Of a stretch of 33,151 nucleotides of DNA, positions 7,534-15,721 are shown in pieces. The DNA is taken from contig DYMA01000005.1 of the NCBI GenBank assembly GCA_020721815.1, positions 1,719 to 34,869 of the forward strand. The letters are read 5' to 3'. The notes beneath the pieces were generated by a model, which did not search any database, had not been told where the DNA came from, and saw only the letters and a program-made list of their open reading frames with translations. The stretch's first letter is position 1. The number at the start of each line of letters is the position of its first letter. Both the position numbers and the translations under genes were made by a program. Source of the DNA: Sulfurovum sp. GTDB taxonomy: Bacteria > Campylobacterota > Campylobacteria > Campylobacterales > Sulfurovaceae.

Positions 7534-8880
7534 CTAGTTTGTAAATCTAAAGCCTACAAGCGTGATGTCATCTCGACGCATCTCTTCGCCTTGGTAGCGA
7601 TTGATTTCGCTCAGGATAAGGCGTTTTTGTTTTTGCATGGGTTGATGATGGATAGAGAACAAAAACTTTTTGAAGCGTTTGTTGCCGTACAAAAATCGTT
7701 GTGTGCCTCCGATTTGATCGGTGATACCATCGGAGTAGAGATAAAAACTCTGATCTTTTAGGCTTAGGGTGTGATTGGTGTATTCATAATCTATCCTAGA
7801 ACGCTTATAGCCTAAGCTTTGTTTGTTGCTTTTGATAGTTACCACCTCTCCATCTTCAATATAGACCAAATCAATCTTAGCCCCTGCAAATGTGAGATAT
7901 TCTCTAGTACTATCAATATAACACAATCCCATATCCAAACCATCATCGCTAAGAGCATTGTGGTGGTTTTGATTGAGCTGTGAACGTATTTCGCTGTTGA
8001 GTTCACGCAGTATCATGGCGGGATTGTCACTTATAACGCTATGGCTTAAACGCCTAAAACTACTACCTACAAGCATCGTAATAAAACCTCCCGATACCCC
8101 ATGCCCCGTGCAATCAGCTACTCCTATAAGTATGCCTTTGTCGATTTTGCCATAGAGATAGAGGTCACCGCTCACAATATCTTTGGGTTGCCAAATGAGA
8201 AAACTATCCGCAAAGGCTCTGCTTATCGCTTCCCATGGAGCCAAAAAAGATTTTTGAATATTGGTAGCGTAGCGGATAGAGGATTGCAGTTGGGCATTGG
8301 AGTATGAAAGCTTCTCGTGATTTTCATGCAAAAGAATATAGGCTTCTCGTACAATTTTCGCAAAGAAAAAAGCAATCAAAATCACCACAGCATTGACCGC
8401 ACTAAAACGCATAAACTCAATATTTGAAAGGGCAACACCTACGGTTGTGTAAACGTAGGGGATAACAATAGCGTAAAAGATAAACAAAAACTTCATTCCC
8501 TCTTTGTAACCTTTGAGCGAAAAAATCGCAAACGGGAGTGTAAACGACCACAAAATCGAAAACGATTGGGCTTTGGCGACAAAAATAGTGGCAATAGCTG
8601 CAAAAATAATCGTCAAAACCGCAAAGGTAGAGGCACTATCAATGGTGTGTTTGATACGCAATCTGTACCAAATATAGATGATAGGAAGCGTAAAAATCCC
8701 CTCGGCAATACCCAAAGTATAGTTGCCAACCACAAATAGATAAACAAGAAAAAAGACAAAAAAGACACTTCCTGCTAGATAGAGAATAATATTGGTCATC
8801 AAAACCTGCTGGTAGAGATAGCTGTTTTTGTCTATGGGCATATTGGATAAAAAAATAGTCCTAAAAGTTTTGGGTTTCAT
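7534..8880 (-). CDS. Membrane protein with SpoIIE-type PP2C serine phosphatase domain
   Basis: The first half carries about six hydrophobic segments (for example IILYLAGSVFFVFFLVYLF, FAVLTIIFAAIATIFVA and AVVILIAFFFAKI), followed by a short helical linker. The second half is a SpoIIE/PP2C domain with IQKSFLAP, WQPKDIVSGDLYLY, ADCTGHGVSGGFITML, FYLYSDGITDQ and RRDDITLVGF, which supply the metal-binding aspartates. Such proteins dephosphorylate anti-sigma antagonists or related regulators; no partner gene is adjacent. An ATG at 8907 would add nine residues but lacks a ribosome-binding site. The ATG at 8880 has AAGGGA 4 bases upstream, so I prefer that start (448 residues). The gene is convergent with the hybrid kinase. 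Confidence 0.88.
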   Translation of the reverse strand: MKPKTFRTIFLSNMPIDKNSYLYQQVLMTNIILYLAGSVFFVFFLVYLFVVGNYTLGIAEGIFTLPIIYIWYRLRIKHTIDSASTFAVLTIIFAAIATIFVAKAQSFSILWSFTLPFAIFSLKGYKEGMKFLFIFYAIVIPYVYTTVGVALSNIEFMRFSAVNAVVILIAFFFAKIVREAYILLHENHEKLSYSNAQLQSSIRYATNIQKSFLAPWEAISRAFADSFLIWQPKDIVSGDLYLYGKIDKGILIGVADCTGHGVSGGFITMLVGSSFRRLSHSVISDNPAMILRELNSEIRSQLNQNHHNALSDDGLDMGLCYIDSTREYLTFAGAKIDLVYIEDGEVVTIKSNKQSLGYKRSRIDYEYTNHTLSLKDQSFYLYSDGITDQIGGTQRFLYGNKRFKKFLFSIHHQPMQKQKRLILSEINRYQGEEMRRDDITLVGFRFTN

Positions 8881-8931
8881 CGTGTCCCTTATTTGGGTTG
8901 CAATCATGCAAAGTAGTATTTAATTTTATTT

Positions 8932-8946
8932 ATTATACTATATAAT
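8932..8946. promoter_or_regulatory. Back-to-back divergent -10 boxes
   Basis: TATAAT occurs on the plus strand at 8941-8946, facing the exported-protein gene, and on the minus strand at 8937-8932, facing the phosphatase gene. The two boxes almost touch, so the two transcripts could compete for polymerase. Confidence 0.5.
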
Positions 8947-8975
8947 TCATAAAAGTTCTAAAAAGGAGGTTGGGT

Positions 8976-9335
8976 ATGAAAAAGTTTTTTGCTCTTATGG
9001 TGTTGGTGGTTTTGGGATTGGCACAAGAGGTGATTGCAAATGAAGTCTATTACGCCAAAATCGGCTACAACGACAAAATCAACTCGTACGGTGAGCGTTT
9101 AGGCAGTGTAGCGGATATTTTACGACAAGATAGAGCCAACTATCATAAGTTTTTCGTGCGTGATAGAGAGGATTCGGGTGATAGATTTTTTGCCTATCCT
9201 GATAATCGAGCAAGAATGGCTTCGATGCTACGCAACGGATACATCTCTCCCGCTACTCGTGATGCGATAATGTATGGCAATCCTGTGGTGCGTGTGACCA
9301 TTTATGATTATCGAATCGAAGTAGAACTCTACTAA
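8976..9335 (+). CDS. Small exported protein of unknown function
   Basis: This 119-residue protein begins with a clear Sec signal peptide (MKKFFALMVLVVLGLAQ, with a likely cut near the VIANE region). The mature part is charged and tyrosine-rich and begins EVYYAKIGYNDKINSYG. I recognise no family. The ATG at 8976 follows a perfect AAGGAGG by 6 bases; an in-frame TTG at 8970 is unlikely because it overlaps that site. Its stop overlaps the start of the M15 peptidase gene (TAATG), so the two are probably translated together. A periplasmic role linked to the peptidase is inferred from coupling only. Confidence 0.75.
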   Translation: MKKFFALMVLVVLGLAQEVIANEVYYAKIGYNDKINSYGERLGSVADILRQDRANYHKFFVRDREDSGDRFFAYPDNRARMASMLRNGYISPATRDAIMYGNPVVRVTIYDYRIEVELY

Positions 9336-10060
9336 TGCGTTGCTTACTCCTCTTTTTAACGCTCTCCCTTTTTGCTTTGGGTGAGTGCGATGATAATGCC
9401 GATAAACTGGCGGCTTCTTACCCGCAAGTAAGCCACTGCCACAACAATCGCATCGTTTTTACCGATGGCACAACGATGCTCTACGATGATGGCAAACGCA
9501 AAAGCTTTGAGGAGTTGCTTGATAATGCCGATATTGAGGATATGTTTTCCATGCACTATCCACGAGGCAAAAGCTCCTACGCTCCTCCTGCCAAAGATTT
9601 TGACCCTGGGCGTATTAGAAATGAAGCCTTTATGAAGAAGATTTACGGCTCAACCTCTTATCAAACCCAAGCAAAGCTTACAACCATTCCTTTTGTGCAT
9701 GGCAAACGCATCCAAATTACCACTACCAACGGGGTGGATAAAAAACTCCAAGCCGTGGGTCGTGAACTTGAAATGCTTCCGCAAAAATATCACAAATATT
9801 TCGCTCAAATAGGCGGGACTTACTATTGGCGACCCATTGCAGGGACCAATCGACTCAGTTCACACTCTTTTGGCATTGCTATTGATATTAACGTCAAATA
9901 CTCTGCCTATTGGCGATGGAGCAAAGGGGCGTATCGTTACCAAAACCAAATCCCTCCCGCTATCGTCGAGATATTTGAAAAGCACGGCTTTATTTGGGGT
10001 GGTAAATGGTATCACTACGACACCATGCACTTTGAGTATCGCCCTGAACTTTTGCGGTAG
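9335..10060 (+). CDS. Periplasmic M15 (VanY-like) peptidoglycan peptidase
   Basis: This 241-residue protein has an N-terminal signal sequence (CLLLFLTLSLFALG). Its C-terminal catalytic domain is of the M15 type: SSHSFGIAIDIN supplies zinc ligands H177 and D184, and YDTMHFEYRPEL supplies H232. M15 enzymes are zinc D,D-carboxypeptidases or L-Ala-D-Glu endopeptidases that trim peptidoglycan stem peptides. In Campylobacterota, wall-trimming peptidases help set cell shape, but that link is not shown here. The ATG overlaps the TAA of the upstream exported-protein gene. The exact bond cleaved cannot be called. Confidence 0.88.
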   Translation: MRCLLLFLTLSLFALGECDDNADKLAASYPQVSHCHNNRIVFTDGTTMLYDDGKRKSFEELLDNADIEDMFSMHYPRGKSSYAPPAKDFDPGRIRNEAFMKKIYGSTSYQTQAKLTTIPFVHGKRIQITTTNGVDKKLQAVGRELEMLPQKYHKYFAQIGGTYYWRPIAGTNRLSSHSFGIAIDINVKYSAYWRWSKGAYRYQNQIPPAIVEIFEKHGFIWGGKWYHYDTMHFEYRPELLR

Positions 10061-10078
10061 CCTTGTTGCAAACAAACT

Positions 10079-10108
10079 GAAGCAATCTCAAACACTATAG
10101 ATTGCTTC
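10079..10108. repeat. Palindromic repeat with AGATTGCTTC arms (copy 2)
   Basis: GAAGCAATCT (10079-10088) pairs perfectly with AGATTGCTTC (10099-10108) around a 10-base loop. The arms are identical to those at 7479-7531. CACAATGAC follows and resembles the inner arm of copy 1. It too lies between convergent genes (M15 peptidase and NYN protein). Confidence 0.75.
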
Positions 10109-10127
10109 GTACCTCACAATGACTGTA

Positions 10128-10862
10128 TCAATAGTAGCGTTTGTCTCGTATAAGCATAACGGTATTGTTGTTTTCCATACGAACATCAAAAAGGTCAATG
10201 GCTTTGATGAGATGTCCTAGTTTGAGATAGCCGTAGTTGATGGGAGAGAAGGAGGAGTTTTGGCTGATGTATTTACCTACTGCGGCAATATTCGCCCATC
10301 CTGCATCATCGCAGGTTTGTTCGACGGCTTTTCGCAAGATATAGAGCAGTTTGGTATCTTGACGTAGCTCTTTGCGTTCTATTTTTTTACTCTTCGTACT
10401 CTCTTCCACCTCATAGGAGGCATCAAAGAGCTTTTCAGCATAAATAAATTGCGAACACGCATTGACAAAAGCTTCAGGGGTTTTGGACTCCCCGTACCCA
10501 TAGACTCTTAAGCCATCCGCCAATATACGAGTCACTACAGGCGTAAAATCGCTATCACTGGTGATAAGGGCTATGGCACTAAGTTCTTTGGTGTAGAGCA
10601 AATCCATTGTATCGATAATCATCGCAATATCGGTAGCGTTTTTGCCTTTGGTGTAGTCAAATTGCTGAATAGGTTTGATAGCATACTCTTGAAGCGCATC
10701 TTCCCAACCTCGTAGTCTGGGATCTTTCCAGTTGCCATAAGCGTTGCGAATATTGACTATTCCGTATTTGGAGAGATCGTTTAAGATAGAATCGATATAT
10801 TTAGCACTCACATTATCGCAATCAATAAGCATTGCGATATTGGAGTCGTGGTTTTTTGACAT
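10128..10862 (-). CDS. NYN-domain (PIN-like) putative RNase with C-terminal LOTUS/OST-HTH-like region
   Basis: The N-terminal 150 residues are a NYN domain: IAMLIDCDNVS (D14, D16), GKNATDIAMIIDTMDLL and ALITSDSDFTPVV provide the acidic metal-binding cluster expected of PIN-like nucleases. After a charged lysine-rich linker (ESTKSKKIERKELRQD), the last 75 residues resemble the LOTUS/OST-HTH module often fused to NYN domains (LLYILRKAVEQ, AAVGKYISQNSSF, YGYLKLGHLIKAI). Proteins of this layout are thought to act in RNA processing or decay. The gene starts 9 bases after the penicillin-binding protein gene stops and probably shares its transcript. The function is inferred from the family. Confidence 0.85.
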   Translation of the reverse strand: MSKNHDSNIAMLIDCDNVSAKYIDSILNDLSKYGIVNIRNAYGNWKDPRLRGWEDALQEYAIKPIQQFDYTKGKNATDIAMIIDTMDLLYTKELSAIALITSDSDFTPVVTRILADGLRVYGYGESKTPEAFVNACSQFIYAEKLFDASYEVEESTKSKKIERKELRQDTKLLYILRKAVEQTCDDAGWANIAAVGKYISQNSSFSPINYGYLKLGHLIKAIDLFDVRMENNNTVMLIRDKRYY

Positions 10863-10871
10863 TTTGTCTTC

Positions 10872-12935
10872 CTAAAAGAGTGTTCCGCTATCATCAAGCG
10901 GTGAACTAATGGGGCGATTAATCTTGGGATGAAGCGGACTCGATTCCACATCGGTATCGTCGGGGTCTATCACTGTGCCGTTGGAATCGACATACACATC
11001 CGAATCCTCGTTGCCGTATATCTGCGAAGGCAAGGGCGAAATGGAGGTATAGAGTTCGTTGCCCTCATCGGATTTGCCCTCGTGGACACCTTGGGGCTTA
11101 TCAAATGTCCTTTTGAGATTGGGCTCTATTTTGAGCAACTCTTTGTAAAAATAGGAAAAAGAGGGTGCAGAGGCGTGTCCTCCCGTAGCACCAAATCCAA
11201 TAGGTTTGTTGCTATCTCGTCCAAACCATACAATGGTCTCAATGGTTGGGGAGTAACCGCAAAACCATGCGTCGATGTTTTTGTTGGTAGTACCTGTCTT
11301 ACCTGCTATCTCAATCCCACTCACCGCTGCTTTTGAGCCTGTACCCCGTCGTACGGCATCTTTTAAAATAGAGGTCATAAGATAGGCTTGGGGTGGGGTG
11401 GTGAAGTTGGCTATCTCCTTGGGTTTGGTTTCATAAATCACCGCTCCCTCTTTGGAGAGAATTTTGCTCACTATTCGAGGTTCAATCATGTGTCCGTAGT
11501 TGGCAAATACGGAGAAGATTTGAGCCATCTTTAGAGGACTAAGTCCCAAATTGCCTAACGCTATCGACATATCTTTGGGGATATGCGGCACATCCAGCAA
11601 GGCCAGACGTTGGCGAATGGTAGGCACTCCTATATCATGCACAAGGTTGATGGTTGCAAGATTGCTTGAATGCACAACGGCTTCACGTAGCTTAATAAAG
11701 CCTTTGAAGTTTCCACCTGAGTTTTTGGGAGCCCAAATCTTGAGGCGACCGCCGCTGTAGTATTGAAAAGTTCTGGCAATATCGGTGAGATTACTGGCGG
11801 GATTGTAGCCCATATCCAAAGCGGTTTGATAGATAAAGGGTTTGAATGATGAACCCGGTTGGCGACTTGATTGCGTAGCACGATTGTAAGAACTCTTTTT
11901 ATAATCGACACCCCCCACCAAAGCCAAAATATCCCCCGTTTTATTCTCTACCGCCACCAACGCACCATTAAGCGTCGAGGTTTGAGCGTTTTCACGATAC
12001 TTTTTGAGCAGTTGTTGATACCCAAAATCGATTGCTTTTTTGGCTATCTCTTGATATCGAATATCAACGGTGGTGTAGATAGTATAGCCTCCTGTGCGAA
12101 TGTCTCCTAGTTGTTCTGTACCAAAGCGACGAAGCACCTCATCGACAATAAAGGGGGCTTTGTTTTGGGTAAGTGTTGTATTGAAAACCTCGGGAGTCTC
12201 TTTGACGGCTTTGATGTACTCCTCTTCGGATATCCAACCGATACTTCGCATTCTAAAAAGCACGCTGTTGGCACGAGCAAGGGAGCGTTTGTAGTGTTTG
12301 ACGGGATTGAGTGAGCTAGGGGCATTGGGCAAACCTACCAAAATAGCAGACTCTTTAAGCGAAAGCTCGTGCATCTGTTTGTGAAAAAAGCCCTCTGCAG
12401 CGGTACGAATGCCGTAGTAGCCGTTTCCAAAAAATATCTCATTGAGGTAGCGTTCTAAAATCTGCTCTTTGGTGAGTTCGTTTTCTATCTTCATCGCCAA
12501 AATCGCCTCTTTTATCTTGCGGCTTAGCTTCTTTTCGTTGGTTAAAATCTTATTTTTGATAAGCTGTTGGGTTAGCGTACTGCCCCCCTCTACAAAAGCA
12601 CCCGCTTGAATATCTTTGACAATGGCTCGAATAATGGCATCGATATTGACCCCATTGTGTTCAAAAAATCGGGTATCTTCCATCGCTACAAGTGCCTCTA
12701 TAAGGTAGCTTGGCATATCTTCGTATTTGGCATAGAGGCGGTGTTTCTCTTTGAAAACGTAAGCAAGATGCTCACCGTTGCGATCGAGTATTACGCTTGA
12801 AGTGTCGGGTTGATAGTTGATGAGTCTATCGGCATCTAGTTTCACCTCTTCGTAGGCATAAATAAATGCAGCAATCAAAGCAACCGCAAACATAGAAAAT
12901 ATTAAAATCGAACCTTTGATAATGCTATTAATCAC
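10872..12935 (-). CDS. mrcA: Class A penicillin-binding protein (PBP1A-type)
   Basis: This bifunctional inner-membrane enzyme polymerises and cross-links peptidoglycan. It has one N-terminal membrane anchor (ILIFSMFAVALIAAFIYAY). The GT51 glycosyltransferase has catalytic E86 in AMEDTRFFEH, plus GGSTLTQQLIKN, RKIKEAILAMKIE and EQILERYLNEIFFGNGYYG. The transpeptidase has S362-S-F-K in SRQPGSSFKPF, an SSN motif in AVVHSSNLATIN, and AGKTGTTNKN. The C-terminal tail is acidic and probably disordered. The start is GTG at 12935; no in-frame ATG gives a complete membrane anchor. It lies downstream of mraY on the same strand, which fits a cell-wall cluster. Confidence 0.94.
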   Translation of the reverse strand: MINSIIKGSILIFSMFAVALIAAFIYAYEEVKLDADRLINYQPDTSSVILDRNGEHLAYVFKEKHRLYAKYEDMPSYLIEALVAMEDTRFFEHNGVNIDAIIRAIVKDIQAGAFVEGGSTLTQQLIKNKILTNEKKLSRKIKEAILAMKIENELTKEQILERYLNEIFFGNGYYGIRTAAEGFFHKQMHELSLKESAILVGLPNAPSSLNPVKHYKRSLARANSVLFRMRSIGWISEEEYIKAVKETPEVFNTTLTQNKAPFIVDEVLRRFGTEQLGDIRTGGYTIYTTVDIRYQEIAKKAIDFGYQQLLKKYRENAQTSTLNGALVAVENKTGDILALVGGVDYKKSSYNRATQSSRQPGSSFKPFIYQTALDMGYNPASNLTDIARTFQYYSGGRLKIWAPKNSGGNFKGFIKLREAVVHSSNLATINLVHDIGVPTIRQRLALLDVPHIPKDMSIALGNLGLSPLKMAQIFSVFANYGHMIEPRIVSKILSKEGAVIYETKPKEIANFTTPPQAYLMTSILKDAVRRGTGSKAAVSGIEIAGKTGTTNKNIDAWFCGYSPTIETIVWFGRDSNKPIGFGATGGHASAPSFSYFYKELLKIEPNLKRTFDKPQGVHEGKSDEGNELYTSISPLPSQIYGNEDSDVYVDSNGTVIDPDDTDVESSPLHPKINRPISSPLDDSGTLF

Positions 12936-12950
12936 TAAACTACCGCTCCA

Positions 12951-13076
12951 TCACTGTTTTAAATCGCTTATTATATCCAACATATCTTTTAACTCTTGAA
13001 CGTTTTGGTTCTTGAGGATGTCAAGATTGGGAGTGCTATCGTATCTTGAAGGTAATAAGTGCCAAAATATTAGCAA
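12951..13076 (-). CDS. Possible small reading frame overlapping the mraY 3' end
   Basis: A frame of about 41 codons runs from a TTG inside the end of mraY to TGA at 12951. Its tail ([17 protein letters not shown]) is helix-like with realistic codon use. There is no good ribosome-binding site and I recognise no family. It may be a small protein, a relic, or chance. Confidence 0.25.
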   Translation of the reverse strand: MLIFWHLLPSRYDSTPNLDILKNQNVQELKDMLDIISDLKQ

Positions 13077-14097
13077 TAAACGATATCATCCAAAAGCGTA
13101 CGATGATTTTGTTTTCCGCCCATTTTTTGAGTTCAAAGTGGTGGTGGATGGGTGCCATAAGGAATATTCTCTCACCTCTAAGCTTGTAACTACCTACTTG
13201 AAGTATCACCGAAACCGTCTCGATAACAAAAATGATACCAATCAAAATAAGCAACACCTCACTTTTGGCCAAAATAGCCAAATAGGCCAAAAATCCACCA
13301 ATCGAGAGACTCCCCGTATCGCCCATAAAGACCTCAGCAGGGTAGCAGTTGTACCACAAAAAGGCTAATAAAGCCCCAATAAAGCTAGAGATAATAATCG
13401 TCACCTCCCCTACCCCTTTGATGTTTTCGACAAGCAAATATTGCGAAAAGATGGCATGACCCATAACGTAGAGAATAATCGAAAAAGAAGAAAAAGCAAT
13501 AACAGAGGGAACAGTAGCCAAACCATCAAGTCCATCGGTAAGATTGACGGCGTTGGAGGTTGCCAAAAAGACCATTATCCAAAAAATAATAGCAAAATAG
13601 CCAAAATCCAAAACAGGGTTTTTGAGAAAAGGAAGATAGAAACTCGTAGGAAACTCAACCACAAAGACCAAAAAAGAGGCGACCATCAATCCCGCACCCA
13701 ATTGCCATAGCAGTTTGCCTCGTGGAGTGAGTCCTTTGAGATTGTCTCCTGCTAAGACCTTGCCAATATCATCTTTGAAGCCCACCAAACCAAAAGCGAC
13801 AATCGTAAAGATACCCCCCAAAACATAAAGGTTGCTTAGATTGGCACTCAAAAATGTAGCGGTAATTGTCCCAAAGATAAAAATAGCTCCTCCCATAGTA
13901 GGCGTTTTGCGTTTGCCCTCGTGGGCGGGAACGTATTTGCTAATAGGTTGGTTGGCATTTTTGCTAATCGCCCACGCTAGATATTTGGGCATAAGATAGA
14001 TAGTAAGCGAAAAGGCGATAATAAAGCCAAATCCAGCACGCACGGTAGAGTATTGCAGTAGGTTAAAATCGAGTAACAAATAGAGTTCGTACAACAT
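13036..14097 (-). CDS. mraY: Phospho-N-acetylmuramoyl-pentapeptide transferase
   Basis: MraY transfers phospho-MurNAc-pentapeptide from UDP to undecaprenyl phosphate, making lipid I in the inner membrane. The 353-residue sequence has about ten hydrophobic segments and the family motifs: [26 protein letters not shown] with the catalytic aspartate pair, [24 protein letters not shown] and [13 protein letters not shown]. In many Campylobacterota mraY neighbours murD and gpmI; here gpmI is divergent, 87 bases away, and murD is not in the window. The ATG at 14097 gives a normal N-terminus, though its ribosome-binding site (AAGAAG) is weak. Confidence 0.97.
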   Translation of the reverse strand: MLYELYLLLDFNLLQYSTVRAGFGFIIAFSLTIYLMPKYLAWAISKNANQPISKYVPAHEGKRKTPTMGGAIFIFGTITATFLSANLSNLYVLGGIFTIVAFGLVGFKDDIGKVLAGDNLKGLTPRGKLLWQLGAGLMVASFLVFVVEFPTSFYLPFLKNPVLDFGYFAIIFWIMVFLATSNAVNLTDGLDGLATVPSVIAFSSFSIILYVMGHAIFSQYLLVENIKGVGEVTIIISSFIGALLAFLWYNCYPAEVFMGDTGSLSIGGFLAYLAILAKSEVLLILIGIIFVIETVSVILQVGSYKLRGERIFLMAPIHHHFELKKWAENKIIVRFWMISFIANILALITFKIR

Positions 14098-14120
14098 TTA
14101 GAAACTTCTTTTGAGTTGGT

Positions 14121-14132
14121 TTAATATATTAA
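14121..14132. promoter_or_regulatory. Palindromic AT box in the mraY-gpmI divergent gap
   Basis: TTAATATATTAA is a perfect 12-base palindrome between the two divergent starts. A TATTAT at 14148-14153 could be the gpmI -10 box. The palindrome could be a shared promoter element or an operator; nothing more specific is visible. Confidence 0.3.
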
Positions 14133-14184
14133 AAAGTAGTATTCTACTATTATTTCAATAAAAAGTAGGAAAAGAGAGAAACAA

Positions 14185-15663
14185 ATGAAAAATAAAACAT
14201 TATTGATTATTACCGATGGAATTGGACACAAACCAAACAGCATCTGCAACGCCTTTGCCGATGCTACTACCCCCACCTATGATAGACTTTTCAAAGAAGC
14301 TCCCTATGCTTTGATCGCTACACACGGACTAAGCGTGGGATTACCAGAGGGACAAATGGGCAACTCCGAAGTGGGACACATGACCATTGGAAGCGGACGC
14401 ATTCTCTATCAAGATTTAGTCAAGGTTTCACTCGCACTCAAAGATGGCTCACTCAAAACCAATGAAGCACTAGTAGCAACACTGGATAAATCCAATCGGG
14501 TGCATATTATAGGTTTGCTTAGTGATGGAGGAGTGCATTCGCATATTGAGCATATTATGGGTCTTGCACGTATCGCCAAAGAGCAAAGCAAAAAGGTCTT
14601 TTTACACCTTATTACCGACGGAAGAGATGTCTCCCCCACCTCTGCTCCTAGCTATATAGAACAGATACAAAGCATCTGCGATGAAGATATTGTTATTGCT
14701 ACCGTTGGTGGACGTTTTTATACGATGGATAGAGATAATCGATGGGAGAGAGTAGAAAGAGGTTATAATGCCATTCATCAAGCTACACCAAAGAGCCAAA
14801 CATCAATCAATGAATACATCAAGGCTCAACACCAAGCCAAAATTTTTGATGAGTTTATTGAGCCTATAGCCTTTGAGGGATATGAGGGGATGTGCGAGGG
14901 AGATGGTGTCATTGTTGCCAACTTTAGAAGCGATAGAGTACGAGAGATTACGACGGCTTTGGGCGACGAAACCTTCAATGAATTTGAGCGGAAGTTTATA
15001 CCCCTTCATATCGCTACCATGACCCAATACGACTCCTCTTTCCCCTATCCTATCCTTTTTCCCAAAGCCTCTCCCAAAAATACCCTCTCAGAGGTGATTG
15101 CAAAGGCAGGACTAAGTCAATTTCATACGGCTGAAACCGAAAAATACGCGCATGTCACTTTCTTTTTTAATGGTGGAGTCGAAACGCCTATGGAAAATGA
15201 ATCACGACTGCTCATCCCTAGCCCCAGTGTCAAAACCTACGATATGCAACCCCAAATGTCCGCTCCTGCTGTTGGTGATGGGGTGATTAAAGCGATGGAA
15301 GAGGAGTATGATTTTATCGTCGTAAACTTTGCCAATGGCGATATGGTGGGACATACAGGGGATTACGAAGCGGCCAAAATTGCCGTAGAGAGCGTCGATA
15401 CCCAACTCAATAGACTCCTTGCCAAAGCCAAAGAGCAAGATTACGCTGTCATTTTAACTAGCGACCACGGTAACTGCGAAGAGATGAAAGATGCCCAAGG
15501 TAATGTTTTAACCAACCACACCGTAGGCGATGTATGGTGCTTTATTCTAGCTAAGGGTGTAGAGAGCGTAAAAGAGGGCAAAGGACTCAATAATATCGCT
15601 CCAACGGTACTCAAATTGATGGGATTAGAGATACCCAACGAGATGGACGAGGCGTTGTTTTAA
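14185..15663 (+). CDS. gpmI: 2,3-bisphosphoglycerate-independent phosphoglycerate mutase
   Basis: This cytoplasmic Mn-dependent enzyme interconverts 3- and 2-phosphoglycerate in glycolysis/gluconeogenesis. It belongs to the alkaline-phosphatase superfamily. The N-terminal metal site LLIITDGIG (D11) and the phosphoserine nucleophile in [17 protein letters not shown] (S61) are visible, as are [54 protein letters not shown] and LTSDHGNCE. The length of 492 residues is slightly below the usual 505-515. It is the last housekeeping gene before the first AT-rich cassette. Confidence 0.97.
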   Translation: MKNKTLLIITDGIGHKPNSICNAFADATTPTYDRLFKEAPYALIATHGLSVGLPEGQMGNSEVGHMTIGSGRILYQDLVKVSLALKDGSLKTNEALVATLDKSNRVHIIGLLSDGGVHSHIEHIMGLARIAKEQSKKVFLHLITDGRDVSPTSAPSYIEQIQSICDEDIVIATVGGRFYTMDRDNRWERVERGYNAIHQATPKSQTSINEYIKAQHQAKIFDEFIEPIAFEGYEGMCEGDGVIVANFRSDRVREITTALGDETFNEFERKFIPLHIATMTQYDSSFPYPILFPKASPKNTLSEVIAKAGLSQFHTAETEKYAHVTFFFNGGVETPMENESRLLIPSPSVKTYDMQPQMSAPAVGDGVIKAMEEEYDFIVVNFANGDMVGHTGDYEAAKIAVESVDTQLNRLLAKAKEQDYAVILTSDHGNCEEMKDAQGNVLTNHTVGDVWCFILAKGVESVKEGKGLNNIAPTVLKLMGLEIPNEMDEALF

Positions 15664-15693
15664 GACATCCTTTCAAAATGTCATATTTTTTAG

Positions 15694-15699
15694 TATAAT
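15694..15699 (+). promoter_or_regulatory. Candidate -10 box for the methylase/nuclease pair
   Basis: TATAAT in the context TTAGTATAATATG lies 22 bases before the methylase start. The ribosome-binding site between them is an unusual run of six Gs (AGGGGGGA). Just upstream, GACAT and ATGTC (15664-15680) form a weak 5-base stem before TATTTTTT that could end gpmI transcription. Confidence 0.5.
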
Positions 15700-15721
15700 A
15701 TGAAAAAATAGGGGGGATTTA

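Noticed and set aside
7495-7761. Plus-strand open frame of 88 codons
   Set aside because: It lies across the palindromic repeat and antisense to the strongly supported SpoIIE-type phosphatase C-terminus.
13441-13710. Plus-strand frame rich in Lys/Arg/Asn inside mraY
   Set aside because: Its composition is the antisense shadow of hydrophobic mraY codons; mraY is certain here.
15664-15690. GACAT/ATGTC stem followed by TATTTTTT after gpmI
   Set aside because: The stem is only 5 base pairs with no GC clamp, so I mention it with the promoter entry but do not list a terminator.
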